This document shows positions 1-7,371 of a DNA stretch of 25,843 nucleotides, in pieces. Numbering within the stretch: position 1 is the first letter of the stretch; each line of letters opens with the position of its first letter. A program made the translations under genes and the position numbers. The stretch lies in IMG/VR virus record IMGVR_UViG_3300034018_000565, positions 1 to 25,843 of that record, one strand, 5' to 3'. Source of the DNA: a virus. The notes below the pieces were generated by a model that saw nothing but the letters and a program-made list of their open reading frames with translations, was not told the origin of the DNA and did not search any database.

Positions 1-2
1 AT

Positions 3-380
3 ATAGATTCTTGGGGACTAGATCTAAGAAAAGAAGCAATATTTAATTTAGATCAGAACAATTTTATTTTAAATTGGGCTTTTATGGGTCAGGCTAAAAG
101 TAAAGTATTTGAAAGAATATTGAATAATATTCAAAGAAATATATACGAAGGAAAAAATATTTCTCTAGATTATGTTTATAAAACTACTGGTCCAATAGTT
201 TTTACTGAATCAATTAAAAATTATATGGATGAGAATAGTAATAATATTCAAATAATAAATGATTATAATTATTTTACTTCTAATAAGATTGTACATCTCA
301 ATGCAGCCAAGTACTGGAATTTTGACTCCTATGACAGTTGGAATAAAGAATTAGAAAGTATTTTAAATGAAATTGTATGA
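3..380 (+). CDS. GT32-like glycosyltransferase, C-terminal part (5' truncated)
   Basis: The frame is open from the first bases of the window, so this is the last ~125 residues of a gene that begins outside it. The segment NWAFMG followed by KSKVFERILNNI and then TGPIVFTESIKNY matches the C-terminal half of OCH1/GT32-type sugar transferases (the 'DXD sugar-binding' family), and parallels HQMTGPGVFTKSILEYL in the complete homologue that starts at 525. The DXD metal site would lie upstream and is not visible. Together with the next genes it suggests sugar transfer to a host-surface or virion glycan. An internal ATG at 84 is not needed as a start because the homology extends before it. Confidence 0.7.
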   Translation: MDSWGLDLRKEAIFNLDQNNFILNWAFMGQAKSKVFERILNNIQRNIYEGKNISLDYVYKTTGPIVFTESIKNYMDENSNNIQIINDYNYFTSNKIVHLNAAKYWNFDSYDSWNKELESILNEIV

Positions 381-528
381 AGATATTAATTGGCTAAGAA
401 AAAGATATGTATTAGAAAAAAAGACTACCCAGCAAATGGCTAAAGAAGCGGGATGTTCTCACATGACTATACAAAGATACCTAGAAAAATATGGTATGAT
501 TAAAAATCAAAGAAAGTGGACTAAGTGA
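367..528 (+). CDS. Small helix-turn-helix protein, 53 aa
   Basis: ATG at 367 overlaps the end of the preceding glycosyltransferase and the stop overlaps the GTG of the next one (GTGA), so the spacing is that of a translated phage gene. The protein has the pattern TTQQMAKEAGCSHMTIQRYL, a clear helix-turn-helix of the resolvase/homing-endonuclease type, followed by KYGMIKNQRKW. This resembles the DNA-binding tail of HNH homing endonucleases found alone. It could be a small DNA-binding regulator or a remnant of a lost homing nuclease. Function unproven. Confidence 0.6.
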   Translation: MKLYEDINWLRKRYVLEKKTTQQMAKEAGCSHMTIQRYLEKYGMIKNQRKWTK

Positions 529-1349
529 TACCTAAGAATATTTGGCAGACGTATAAAAATACTTATGAATTGCTTCCTGATTATGCTATGTCTGCTACCA
601 ATACATGGATAGATAAAAATCCCGACTGGACATATAATTATTTTTCTGACCAGGACGTAATGGATTTTGTAAGAGATAATTTTGATAGTAAGTGGATCAA
701 TATTTTCCAGGCATGTCCGCTAGGAGTCATGAGGGCAGATATTTGGAGAGTAATGATTCTGTATATTAATGGCGGAATGTATACAGATTTAGATACTATA
801 TGCAATGTGCCAATATCACAATGGTTCGATGAAAGTATTGGATTTAAAAATGATAAGGGTGATCATGAATGGATTGATTTATCCTCTAAATCAATGATAT
901 TAAATGCAGAGCATGAGATGCATATTGAGCAATGGACATTTCTATCTGAGCCAGGGCATCCAGCGCTGAGTAAAATACTAGAAAATATTGAATCAGCATT
1001 CATTAATCCTGACTATAGTAACCCCCACTTTGTTCACCAAATGACTGGACCTGGAGTATTTACAAAGTCTATACTAGAGTACCTTGGATTATGGGAAGAA
1101 GTAGATTCCGCTCCTCCAGGAATATACCTAGGAGATGGGCACGCTTCTCAAAATGTTCATAAGGTAAATTTAATAAACGATGTATGGGAAATAAATAATT
1201 CCTCAAAATCTTTAGAAGGTGGCGTATTTATTGTTCCATCATTTAGATTCTTTCATAATGAAGTGTCATCGCATCTGTATGGAAGCCAGGTCTGGGATGA
1301 TGGTCAGTATACTAGATGGATTAAGGAAAGGGAAAATTATGCAAGATAA
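525..1349 (+). CDS. GT32/OCH1-like glycosyltransferase (DXD family)
   Basis: The 274-residue product starts with GTG at 525, overlapping the previous stop by four bases. The N-terminus IPKNIWQTYK and the segment ADIWRVMILYINGGMYTDLD at about residues 71-90 are hallmarks of the GT32 'Gly_transf_sug' family; the DLD (88-90) is the metal/nucleotide-sugar binding DXD. HQMTGPGVFTKSI near residue 170 is the conserved C-terminal motif. Such enzymes transfer a hexose from a nucleotide sugar to a glycan or protein. It is followed directly by an FkbM methyltransferase, a common pairing in polysaccharide-decoration clusters. The acceptor cannot be told from sequence. Confidence 0.85.
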   Translation: MIPKNIWQTYKNTYELLPDYAMSATNTWIDKNPDWTYNYFSDQDVMDFVRDNFDSKWINIFQACPLGVMRADIWRVMILYINGGMYTDLDTICNVPISQWFDESIGFKNDKGDHEWIDLSSKSMILNAEHEMHIEQWTFLSEPGHPALSKILENIESAFINPDYSNPHFVHQMTGPGVFTKSILEYLGLWEEVDSAPPGIYLGDGHASQNVHKVNLINDVWEINNSSKSLEGGVFIVPSFRFFHNEVSSHLYGSQVWDDGQYTRWIKERENYAR

Positions 1350-2082
1350 ATTAGTGCATGATGCGGTACTAGGAGATTTATATTTTCCAGAATATGATAA
1401 TGTCATCTCTAGCCAAATAGAGTCGGGTGGGACCTGGGAGATGGCTGAACAGAATTGGATTAAATCTAATGTACTACCAGGATCTTTAGTATTTAATCTG
1501 GGAGCGAACGTAGGATACCATTCTTTCATAGCATCCATTTGTCAGAGAGGTGATGGTAAAGTTATTGCAGTTGAGCCATCTAAAAATCTATGTCGCCTAA
1601 TAAATAAGAATATTAATAAACTAAATTTAAAAAACGTAGAAGTTTTAAATTGTGCAGTCACAGATAAAAACGGTCAGGATATTATTTATTACTCTGAAAG
1701 TAATTGCGGAGATAATCGTGTATCTAATCCAGGCGCGGGTTCTCTACAAGAGACTATCGAATGTAAAAAGATAGAAGATTTAATTGAAGAGTTTGGATAT
1801 CCTGATGTAATTATTATGGATATACAGGGGTGGGAGACTTTTGTATTAGCAAATATACCTAAATCAGAAAAGCCTATTAAGGTGATGTTTGAGTTCACCC
1901 CAAGTTTTATTACCCAAATGGGCTGGGACATACTAGAAGAAATAAATAAAGTTTTAGAAAATGGATGGACAATCCACGAACTGAGCAACGGTTTTGAAAT
2001 AGATTTCAAAAAGGTTTATGATTTGTATCTAATTGATCCAACTCCCGACCTATTCTTTTTAAATTTAGTTGCAGAGAGATAG
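1339..2082 (+). CDS. FkbM-family SAM-dependent methyltransferase
   Basis: I place the start at ATG 1339 (MQDKLVHDAV), which has an AAGGAAAGGG ribosome site just upstream and overlaps the stop of the glycosyltransferase; an open frame back to 1219 lies inside that gene and is not needed. The 247-residue protein has the SAM-binding motif VFNLGANVGYHS (about 51-62), the acidic motif VIAVEPS and the later DVIIMDIQGWE, all typical of FkbM methyltransferases. These O-methylate sugars, often on surface glycans. The context suggests methyl-capping of the glycan built by the two GT32-like enzymes, possibly altering receptors or virion sugars; this is inference. Confidence 0.85.
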   Translation: MQDKLVHDAVLGDLYFPEYDNVISSQIESGGTWEMAEQNWIKSNVLPGSLVFNLGANVGYHSFIASICQRGDGKVIAVEPSKNLCRLINKNINKLNLKNVEVLNCAVTDKNGQDIIYYSESNCGDNRVSNPGAGSLQETIECKKIEDLIEEFGYPDVIIMDIQGWETFVLANIPKSEKPIKVMFEFTPSFITQMGWDILEEINKVLENGWTIHELSNGFEIDFKKVYDLYLIDPTPDLFFLNLVAER

Positions 2083-2093
2083 ATGAGGTTATA

Positions 2094-3134
2094 GTGAAAA
2101 GATATTCGCAGGACGCTCTGTGTTTTGATGATATTTTATTAGTGCCGCAGTATTCAACTGTGTCAAGTCGCAAGGAAGTAGATATTTCTTCTGGCATTGG
2201 AGGAGGTGGCAGAGGAATAGTTATGAGAGTTCCAGTAATTGCCGCCCCTATGGACACAGTATGTAGTGGAACAATGGCCTATGCTATTAGAAAACTTGGT
2301 GGGTTTGGAATTATCCATAGATATATGTCAGTAGATCAATTGCGTGAAGAGTTAACATTTATTCAATCTACAGATGCAGTATCTTTAGGAGTAGCAGTAG
2401 GAGCCAAGGGTGACTATCTGGAGAGAGCATTCGTTGCCGTATCTAATGGCGCTCAACTAATTCTTGTAGATACTGCTAATGGTCATAGCGAATATGCAAT
2501 TAATGCAGTTAAAGAAGTACGTCGTAATATTGGAAATAATGTTCATATTATGGCTGGTAATGTTTCTACATATGATGGATTTGCGAGACTTCAAGATGCT
2601 GGCGCAGATTCGATTAGAGTTGGAATAGGAGGAGGCTCTGTTTGCACAACGAGAATTGTAAGCGGTCATGGGATTCCTACGCTGTCTTCTATTTTAGATG
2701 TACGAGAGCGAATCCCATACGGAACTGGAGCATCTATCGTTGCAGACGGTGGAATTAGAAATAGTGGTGACGCAGTAAAGGCTTTGGCGGCAGGAGCAGA
2801 CGTAGTAATGCTTGGAAGTTATTTAGCGGGTACTGATGAGTCTCCTGGGGAAGTACATACTGACCATGGCAAGAAGTATAAAGTTTTTAGAGGCATGGCT
2901 AGCGCTGAAGCACAACTAATCGCAATTGGAAATGTATCTGTTGCTGAAGGAGTAGAAACTACAGTCCCGTATAAAGGATCTCTTGAGTCTGTTGTTGAAG
3001 AATTCAAGGGAGGCATTGGTAGTGGTCTTTCATATACTGGCGCTCATAATCTTATGGAATTACATGAAGAGTCAATGTTTATCAAAGTAACTCAGGCGAG
3101 TCTTAGCGAAAGTAGGCCACATGCCAAACATTAA
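2094..3134 (+). CDS. IMP dehydrogenase / GMP reductase family enzyme lacking CBS domains
   Basis: GTG start at 2094 with GAGGT upstream. The 346-residue (beta/alpha)8 barrel shows FDDILLVPQYSTV near the N-terminus, APMDTV (51-56), the glycine-rich phosphate loop with the catalytic cysteine in GSVCTTR (Cys184), VADGGIRNSGDAVKALAAGA, and a C-terminal FKGGIGSGLSYTGA. There is no CBS (Bateman) insertion, and the mobile flap between RGMAS and EGVETTVPYKG is too short to hold the Arg-Tyr pair of IMP dehydrogenase, which favours GMP-reductase-type chemistry. The C-terminal FIKVTQASLSESRPH looks more like IMPDH. Either activity acts on the purine nucleotide pool. The next gene overlaps it and is also nucleotide-related. 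Confidence 0.85.
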   Translation: MKRYSQDALCFDDILLVPQYSTVSSRKEVDISSGIGGGGRGIVMRVPVIAAPMDTVCSGTMAYAIRKLGGFGIIHRYMSVDQLREELTFIQSTDAVSLGVAVGAKGDYLERAFVAVSNGAQLILVDTANGHSEYAINAVKEVRRNIGNNVHIMAGNVSTYDGFARLQDAGADSIRVGIGGGSVCTTRIVSGHGIPTLSSILDVRERIPYGTGASIVADGGIRNSGDAVKALAAGADVVMLGSYLAGTDESPGEVHTDHGKKYKVFRGMASAEAQLIAIGNVSVAEGVETTVPYKGSLESVVEEFKGGIGSGLSYTGAHNLMELHEESMFIKVTQASLSESRPHAKH

Positions 3135-3393
3135 TACTGAAAAAGAAATCTCTAGAGTTTGCAAAGAAATAGAAGAATTACTTATTAAAAAGAATCGCGC
3201 CTATGGAAACTCCGCGCTTGACCCAGTAAGAATATTTTCACAAGCAAATCCTACAGAGCAAATTAAAGTTCGTATAGATGATAAACTTAGCAGATTTGCC
3301 AATGGCGGGGAGTTCCCTGGAGATAATGACATTGACGACTTAATAGGTTATCTGGTATTATTAAAGGTAGCGAACAGCGATAATTGGAGATAG
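3121..3393 (+). CDS. MazG/Nmad1-like nucleotide-associated small protein
   Basis: The 90-residue protein starts inside the end of the IMPDH-like gene. It carries KKNRAYGNSAL, then IKVRIDDKLSRFANG and DNDIDDLIGYLVLLKV. This order (YGNS, R-x-x-K-x-x-R, DDLIGYL) is that of small all-alpha phage proteins related to MazG pyrophosphohydrolases and the Nmad1/DUF1599 domain associated with nucleotide modification. It may hydrolyse or bind a nucleotide made by the neighbouring enzyme. The assignment is from motif memory, and a catalytic role is not shown. Confidence 0.6.
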   Translation: MPNINTEKEISRVCKEIEELLIKKNRAYGNSALDPVRIFSQANPTEQIKVRIDDKLSRFANGGEFPGDNDIDDLIGYLVLLKVANSDNWR

Positions 3394-3394
3394 A

Positions 3395-3568
3395 GTGCCA
3401 CTTTATACATATTATTGTCCCGCCTGTGATACGGGATTTGAATTAATAACATCTATAGATAGTCGTGATAATCAAATGTGCGAGTCTTGTGGATATAAAT
3501 TAGTAAGAAATCTAGATAGGCCAGGAATGGTATGGAGTCCAACCAGGAATGGTGGATACTCTTTATGA
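3395..3568 (+). CDS. FmdB-family zinc-ribbon protein, 57 aa
   Basis: GTG start at 3395, one base after the preceding stop. The product begins PLYTYYCPACDTGFELITS and continues with CESCGYKLVR. The paired CxxC knuckles separated by about 23 residues and the S-I-D-S-R-D segment match the FmdB-type regulatory zinc ribbon that is very common as a stand-alone ORF in phages. The C-terminal PTRNGGYSL is a typical short tail. Its stop overlaps the next start (ATGA). Role unknown; probably a small regulatory or nucleic-acid-binding protein. Confidence 0.75.
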   Translation: MPLYTYYCPACDTGFELITSIDSRDNQMCESCGYKLVRNLDRPGMVWSPTRNGGYSL

Positions 3569-3942
3569 GATTTGAAAATATAGATATTCCAGAAAAGTAT
3601 GAGACTTCTAAATTTAGAATAGGCGCAGGGGCGTGGCTTTTATATTTAGCATTGCCAGCCGTCGTCATACTTGATGTAACATCTATACTGTGTAATCAAA
3701 TAATATTTAGAATAGTAGGAATACCTAGGATTACTAGGAAAAAATACATAAGGCCATTTTCTAGATTTAAGTTGCCTAATGTGAGCATTTGGTATAAAAT
3801 CGGATGCGTATACTGTTCTTATTCAAACGGGGTTGCTTATTACTTTAAAGATACAGCCATGAGTACAGAAATTCTTTATTGTCCATGGAAACAAAAGCAG
3901 AGAACAAGAGTATCTCATCATAATATTTTTAATGATTGGTGA
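3565..3942 (+). CDS. Membrane-segment protein with conserved cysteine motif
   Basis: The ATG at 3565 overlaps the zinc-ribbon stop (ATGA); an upstream in-frame ATG at 3532 lies inside that gene and is not preferred. The 125-residue product has one hydrophobic segment around residues 20-41 (AWLLYLALPAVVILDV) and a C-terminal motif IGCVYCSYSNGVAYYF followed by TEILYCPWKQ. I recall proteobacterial hypothetical proteins with the same CxYCxYxNG ... TExYxCP layout, so it is probably a conserved family, possibly metal-binding through the three cysteines. Function unknown. Confidence 0.6.
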   Translation: MRFENIDIPEKYETSKFRIGAGAWLLYLALPAVVILDVTSILCNQIIFRIVGIPRITRKKYIRPFSRFKLPNVSIWYKIGCVYCSYSNGVAYYFKDTAMSTEILYCPWKQKQRTRVSHHNIFNDW

Positions 3943-3946
3943 TAAA

Positions 3947-4246
3947 ATGCCTAAGAAAAAAACAAATAAGGAATACATTCCGTACAGCATGAATGAAAAC
4001 ATTCATGTATATTATGAATTAGAATATCTTAAGGATGTTATTAAGCCTGGTGATAGAATTAAATTCAAGAATGTCCGTGGAGAATTTTTATTTATTCTTA
4101 TGGCACACAACTCAGAAAAAGATGTTACCTGGATAGATTGTAGGAATCCTGCTACTGGTGAATACAGATCTTTCTATGTAGAAAAGTTAAGTGGTCTAGT
4201 AAGAGCAAAGAAGAGCAGAAGGAAGAAGCAACTTGTCAGAGATTGA
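3947..4246 (+). CDS. Small basic-tailed protein, unknown function
   Basis: I use ATG 3947 (MPKKKTNKEY), five bases after the upstream stop with GGTGA before it; an ATG at 3932 would add five residues. The 99-residue product has a central beta-rich stretch (PGDRIKFKNVRGEFLFILMA) that could be SH3-like, and a strongly basic end (RAKKSRRKKQLVRD). It sits immediately upstream of the terminase genes and overlaps the small subunit start, so a nucleic-acid or packaging role is possible. Not recognised. Confidence 0.5.
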   Translation: MPKKKTNKEYIPYSMNENIHVYYELEYLKDVIKPGDRIKFKNVRGEFLFILMAHNSEKDVTWIDCRNPATGEYRSFYVEKLSGLVRAKKSRRKKQLVRD

Positions 4247-4748
4247 GTTAACCAGTTCTTTTGATCAAATGAATTTGGTCGTAGAAGAACTTCTTAAAGG
4301 TAAGAATCCAACAGACATATCTAAGTTTCTTGGGATAAAAAGATCTCAAGTATTGGAGCATATCGATACCTGGAGAGAACTTGTCTCTGGTGATTCTAAA
4401 ATTAGAGAGCGTGCTAAGGAGGCTCTAGCAGGGGCTGATCAACATTATTCTATGATAATCCAGCGTGCTTGGGAAACAGTAGATCAGGCTGATGCTAACC
4501 AGCAATATAATACCAAGGCTTCTACTCTTAAAATGATTGCTGATGTAGAGCAAAAAAGAATTGACATGCTGCAGAAGGCAGGACTTTTAGAAAATAATGA
4601 AATGTCTGCCCAACTTTTAGAGACAGAACGTAAGCAAGAGATTCTTATGAATATTTTAAAGGAAGTAACTTCAGATTGTAATCATTGTAAGGTAGAGGTC
4701 GCTAAAAGATTATCAGAGGTTACTGGTAGGGTAGAGCCAATTGATTGA
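4233..4748 (+). CDS. Putative terminase small subunit
   Basis: TTG start at 4233 preceded by GGAAGAAG. The 171-residue protein has an N-terminal helix-turn-helix (PTDISKFLGIKRSQVLEHI, about residues 30-48), then long alpha-helices (residues 60-140, AKEALAGADQHYSMIIQRAWE) that fit the oligomerising core of small terminases. It ends by overlapping the large terminase start by eight bases, which suggests translational coupling. The known role is recognition of the packaging site and stimulation of the motor ATPase. The family call is mainly from position plus architecture. Confidence 0.7.
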   Translation: MSEIELTSSFDQMNLVVEELLKGKNPTDISKFLGIKRSQVLEHIDTWRELVSGDSKIRERAKEALAGADQHYSMIIQRAWETVDQADANQQYNTKASTLKMIADVEQKRIDMLQKAGLLENNEMSAQLLETERKQEILMNILKEVTSDCNHCKVEVAKRLSEVTGRVEPID

Positions 4749-6531
4749 TTTTAGTGACTTTATAGAAGCACTTGATGATGATAAGTTTGAAGAAACTCCT
4801 GCCACTATAGAAGAATTTGTTACAGATAAAAGTTATCTAGATCTTCCTCCACTTTCAGACTATCAGTATCAAGCAATCAAATCTATGACACAAATTTATA
4901 ATAAAGATACATTAATTAAATGGTTGGGTGAAGAGGAAGGAATAAAAAGATGGAACCAGACATGCAAGGAAGTGATTCTTCAGATCGGCAAGGGCGGTGG
5001 GAAAGACTTTATCTCTACTATCGGGTGTGCCTATGTTGTCCACCTCTTATTGTGTCTTAGTGACCCAGCCAAATATTATGGGAAACCACCAGGAGATTCA
5101 ATTGACATTATTAACATTGCTATCAACGCTGTACAAGCAAATAGGGTATTCTTTAAAGGATTCAAGCGCATCATTGAAAAGTCGGCCTGGTTCCAGGGTA
5201 GGTACATCCCCAAGGCTAACAGTATTGAATTTGATAAAGAAATAACTGTTCATTCAGGACATTCAGAGGCGGAATCCTGGGAAGGGTATAACGTCCTGCT
5301 TGCCATCCTTGACGAAATTTCTGGTTTTGAACTAGAGAATACTACAGGCAGGCAAAGTCCAAAGACTTCTGCTGCTATCTATAAAATGTATAGAGCATCT
5401 GTTAACTCACGATTCCCCGATTTTGGGAAAGTTATTATGCTTTCATTCCCTAGATTTAAGAATGACTTTATTCAGCAAAAATATAATGATGCGGTAGCAG
5501 AAAAAGAAACTGTAGTTAAATCTCATAGTTTTAAAATAGATCCAGATCTTCCAGATGGTCATGATGGAAATGAATTTACTATTGAGTGGGAGGAGGACCA
5601 TATTATTTCATATGCCCTCCCACATATATTTGCTCTTAAGAGGCCAACATGGGAATTCAATCCAACCAGAAAGATTCAAGATTTTACAATTGCTTTTTAT
5701 GACGACCCGCTTGATTCCCTAATGAGATTTGCCTGTATGCCACCAGAAGCAACGGATGCATTCTTTAAGTCACGGGAAAAAATTGAAAAGGCTTTTAGCA
5801 ATCCTAAGTTTGCAGTAGATAATGGTGGAAGGTTTGCAGAATGGTTTAAGCCAGAGGAAGGCCGTCAGTATTTTGTGCATGTTGACTTAGCGCAAAAGCA
5901 TGATAACTGTGCTGTGGCTATGGCTCATGTTGAGGGCTGGGTACAGATGAAGATCGCTGGCACAATGACTGAAGCAGCCCCTAGAGTAATAGTAGATGCT
6001 GTAAGATATTGGCAGCCAACATCTACCAATAGTGTCGATTTATCAGAGGTAAAAGATTATATTATTGAATTGCGTGAACGAGGATTTAATCTAGGAGTCG
6101 TTACGTTTGACCGATGGAATTCTCACGACATGATGCAGCAGTTAAAGCATTATGGTATCAATACTGAATTATTATCTGTGGCAAAGAAGCACTACGAAGA
6201 TATGGCCCTGCTTATTACAGAAGAAAGAGTCTATGGGCCAGAACTTAAATTATTGATAGATGAATTGTTGCAATTAAGGATACGCGGTGATAAGGTTGAC
6301 CACCCTAGAAAGGGAAGCAAGGACTTGGCTGATGCCGTATGTGGCTCGGTTTATAATGCGATTGCTCGCTCTAGAAGAGATGCGCTACAAGAAATCGAAA
6401 TATATTCGTACGATATGCTTGAACAAGATAGCGAAGAAGAGTTAAAATTAAGGATGGGTAGGAAACGTAACAGCGAACTTATTATCCCACCCGCTCTACA
6501 AAATGCTATTGACAGCATGGAAATAATTTAA
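4741..6531 (+). CDS. terL: Terminase large subunit (packaging ATPase-nuclease)
   Basis: The 596-residue protein starts with TTG at 4741 inside the small-subunit gene. The ATPase half shows a Walker A-like QIGKGGGKD (about 82-89) and Walker B LLAILDE (186-192) with the catalytic Glu. The RNase-H-like nuclease half has acidic residues in YFVHVDLAQKHDN (Asp382), GVVTFDRWN (Asp457) and SKDLADAVCG (Asp528/531). Walker A carries the lysine early (GKGGGKD), as is usual in terminases. It cuts concatemeric DNA and pumps it into the procapsid at the portal. Unlike most phages, the next genes here are tRNAs and accessory genes, not the portal. Confidence 0.93.
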   Translation: MIDFSDFIEALDDDKFEETPATIEEFVTDKSYLDLPPLSDYQYQAIKSMTQIYNKDTLIKWLGEEEGIKRWNQTCKEVILQIGKGGGKDFISTIGCAYVVHLLLCLSDPAKYYGKPPGDSIDIINIAINAVQANRVFFKGFKRIIEKSAWFQGRYIPKANSIEFDKEITVHSGHSEAESWEGYNVLLAILDEISGFELENTTGRQSPKTSAAIYKMYRASVNSRFPDFGKVIMLSFPRFKNDFIQQKYNDAVAEKETVVKSHSFKIDPDLPDGHDGNEFTIEWEEDHIISYALPHIFALKRPTWEFNPTRKIQDFTIAFYDDPLDSLMRFACMPPEATDAFFKSREKIEKAFSNPKFAVDNGGRFAEWFKPEEGRQYFVHVDLAQKHDNCAVAMAHVEGWVQMKIAGTMTEAAPRVIVDAVRYWQPTSTNSVDLSEVKDYIIELRERGFNLGVVTFDRWNSHDMMQQLKHYGINTELLSVAKKHYEDMALLITEERVYGPELKLLIDELLQLRIRGDKVDHPRKGSKDLADAVCGSVYNAIARSRRDALQEIEIYSYDMLEQDSEEELKLRMGRKRNSELIIPPALQNAIDSMEII

Positions 6532-6546
6532 TATAGTAGTTCTTAC
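6532..6546 (+). promoter_or_regulatory. Possible -10 box before the tRNA-Ile / structured RNA / tRNA-Pro unit
   Basis: TATAGT lies at 6532-6537, directly after the terminase stop and nine bases before tRNA-Ile. No convincing -35 box is present. It would allow separate transcription of the tRNA block, but read-through from the terminase operon is equally possible. Confidence 0.35.
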
Positions 6547-6620
6547 GGGGCGGTGGCCAAGTTGGTGAAGGCGTCACTCTTATAAGGTGAAGATCGTGGG
6601 TTCAAGTCCCACCCGCCCTA
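6547..6620 (+). tRNA. tRNA-Ile (anticodon UAU)
   Basis: Cloverleaf: acceptor GGGGCGG pairs with CCGCCCT (one G-U), D stem GCC/GGC, anticodon stem TCACT/GGTGA with loop CTTATAA giving anticodon UAU, T arm GTGGG-TTCAAGT-CCCAC, discriminator A. CCA is not encoded (CGG follows). It would read AUA directly. A UAU isoleucine tRNA is uncommon in bacteria, where AUA is usually read by a lysidine-modified CAU tRNA. Confidence 0.9.
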
Positions 6621-6621
6621 C

Positions 6622-6757
6622 GGTTGCAGATGGCAATATCTTAGGATGGTGTAGTTACATACAAATATCCCGTTAATGCGAGTCTGTGCGAGTTGAAAGC
6701 GTTGAATTCGTTTCTAGCGTCTTTCGTGCGTAAGAGGGTTCGTAGCCGTCTGCAACT
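6622..6757 (+). ncRNA. Candidate structured RNA between two tRNA genes
   Basis: The 139 bases between tRNA-Ile and tRNA-Pro begin and end with complementary arms: 6622-6634 pairs with 6745-6757 as a 13-bp stem (12 Watson-Crick or G-U pairs plus a closing G-U). Inside are further helices: GAAAGCGTT (from about 6693) pairs with AGCG-CTTTC around 6716-6725 across one bulged T; GGAT pairs with ATCC around 6654 and 6667; and TTA-TGCG (6673-6680) can pair with CGTGCGTAA (6725-6733). No ORF with a ribosome site is present. RNase Z cleavage at 6620 and RNase P cleavage at 6760 would release it precisely. I do not recognise a known RNA family. Confidence 0.6.
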
Positions 6758-6759
6758 TG

Positions 6760-6833
6760 CGGGATGTGGCGCAGTTTGGTAGCGCACCTGTTTTGGGAAC
6801 AGGGGGCCGAAGGTTCAAATCCTTTCATCCCGA
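6760..6833 (+). tRNA. tRNA-Pro (anticodon UGG)
   Basis: Acceptor CGGGATG pairs with CATCCCG, D stem GCGC/GCGC, anticodon stem CCTGT/ACAGG with loop TTTGGGA (UGG, reads CCA), T arm GAAGG-TTCAAAT-CCTTT, discriminator A at 6833. CCA is not encoded: the following bases are C then the ATG of the next gene. Confidence 0.93.
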
Positions 6834-6834
6834 C

Positions 6835-7122
6835 ATGCAGATAATAATTGCAGTAGCGTCAGTAACTCTAGTAATAGAGTTGGTTTTGTTTTTTCTTTTA
6901 GTTAGACATATTAAGTATGCAACGTCTTTATTTAATAATTATAAAGATGTTAATACTAAAGAGTCAGATATAGAAGATAAAATAGAAATGTATCAGGATA
7001 AGATACTTGAGTTAGAGGAAAGAAATAAAAAACTAGAACTAGAAAATAAATTACTGCAAGAAAAGATTAATAAAATAAACAAGCAGATGAAACAGATTAG
7101 CGAACATTTTAAAACAAACTGA
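6835..7122 (+). CDS. Membrane-anchored coiled-coil protein, 95 aa
   Basis: The start is ATG 6835, a single C after the tRNA-Pro discriminator; an apparent extension upstream is only the tRNA read as codons. Residues 1-24 form one transmembrane segment (VASVTLVIELVLFFLLV), and residues 35-95 are a heptad-rich, Glu/Lys-rich coiled coil (ELEERNKKLELENKLLQEK). This layout occurs in phage i-spanins, superinfection-exclusion and cell-envelope proteins, but nothing specific can be claimed. There is no ribosome site other than tRNA sequence, so translation probably uses a leaderless or near-leaderless message. Confidence 0.65.
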   Translation: MQIIIAVASVTLVIELVLFFLLVRHIKYATSLFNNYKDVNTKESDIEDKIEMYQDKILELEERNKKLELENKLLQEKINKINKQMKQISEHFKTN

Positions 7123-7135
7123 TATAATTAATGTA
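7120..7135 (+). promoter_or_regulatory. Leaderless-type promoter (TGATATAAT) for the gene at 7135
   Basis: Extended -10 TGA-TATAAT at 7120-7128. The A of the ATG at 7135 is seven bases after the last T, where transcription would be expected to start, so the mRNA would begin at the start codon. The ATG at 7131 is too close to the -10 box. Confidence 0.65.
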
Positions 7136-7371
7136 TGGGAGACTCCATGGAAACTGAAGTTCAGGAAGAAAAAAGAGTTCTTACCAGAAGCGATAGGTGT
7201 GATTCACCTAAATGTCCCGCGCAGGCGTGGGTTATCGCTAAGTTTGTAACTGGCGAGTTGTATTTCTGTGGTCACCACTTTGACAAGTACGAGGTTAGCA
7301 TCATCCGTGATGCATACGATATTATAGATGAAAGAGAATTTATCAATGCTAAATCAGAATCTTCTGCTTAG
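7135..7371 (+). CDS. DUF7455-like actinobacterial zinc protein, 78 aa
   Basis: The product carries RCDSPKCPAQAWVIAKF followed by GELYFCGHHFDKYE. This is the pattern of short actinobacterial and actinophage proteins (RCDxCxAQA ... GELxFCGHH) that I associate with DUF7455; Cys and His residues probably bind zinc. The start at 7135 is chosen because of the -10 box exactly six bases upstream; an internal ATG at 7147 is a weaker option. The gene ends inside the HNH nuclease gene. The family is of unknown function and supports an actinobacterial host. Confidence 0.75.
   Translation: MGDSMETEVQEEKRVLTRSDRCDSPKCPAQAWVIAKFVTGELYFCGHHFDKYEVSIIRDAYDIIDEREFINAKSESSA

Noticed and set aside
1689-2009. Minus-strand ORFs opposite the FkbM and IMPDH-like genes
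   Set aside because: Antisense to genes with clear conserved motifs; Ser/Ile-rich products typical of shadow frames.
4997-5245. 82-codon plus-strand ORF inside the terminase gene
   Set aside because: Lies wholly within the terminase ATPase domain in another frame and has no recognisable protein features.
6757-6834. N-terminal extension of the coiled-coil protein
   Set aside because: The extension is tRNA-Pro read as codons. ATG 6835 is the first start outside the tRNA.
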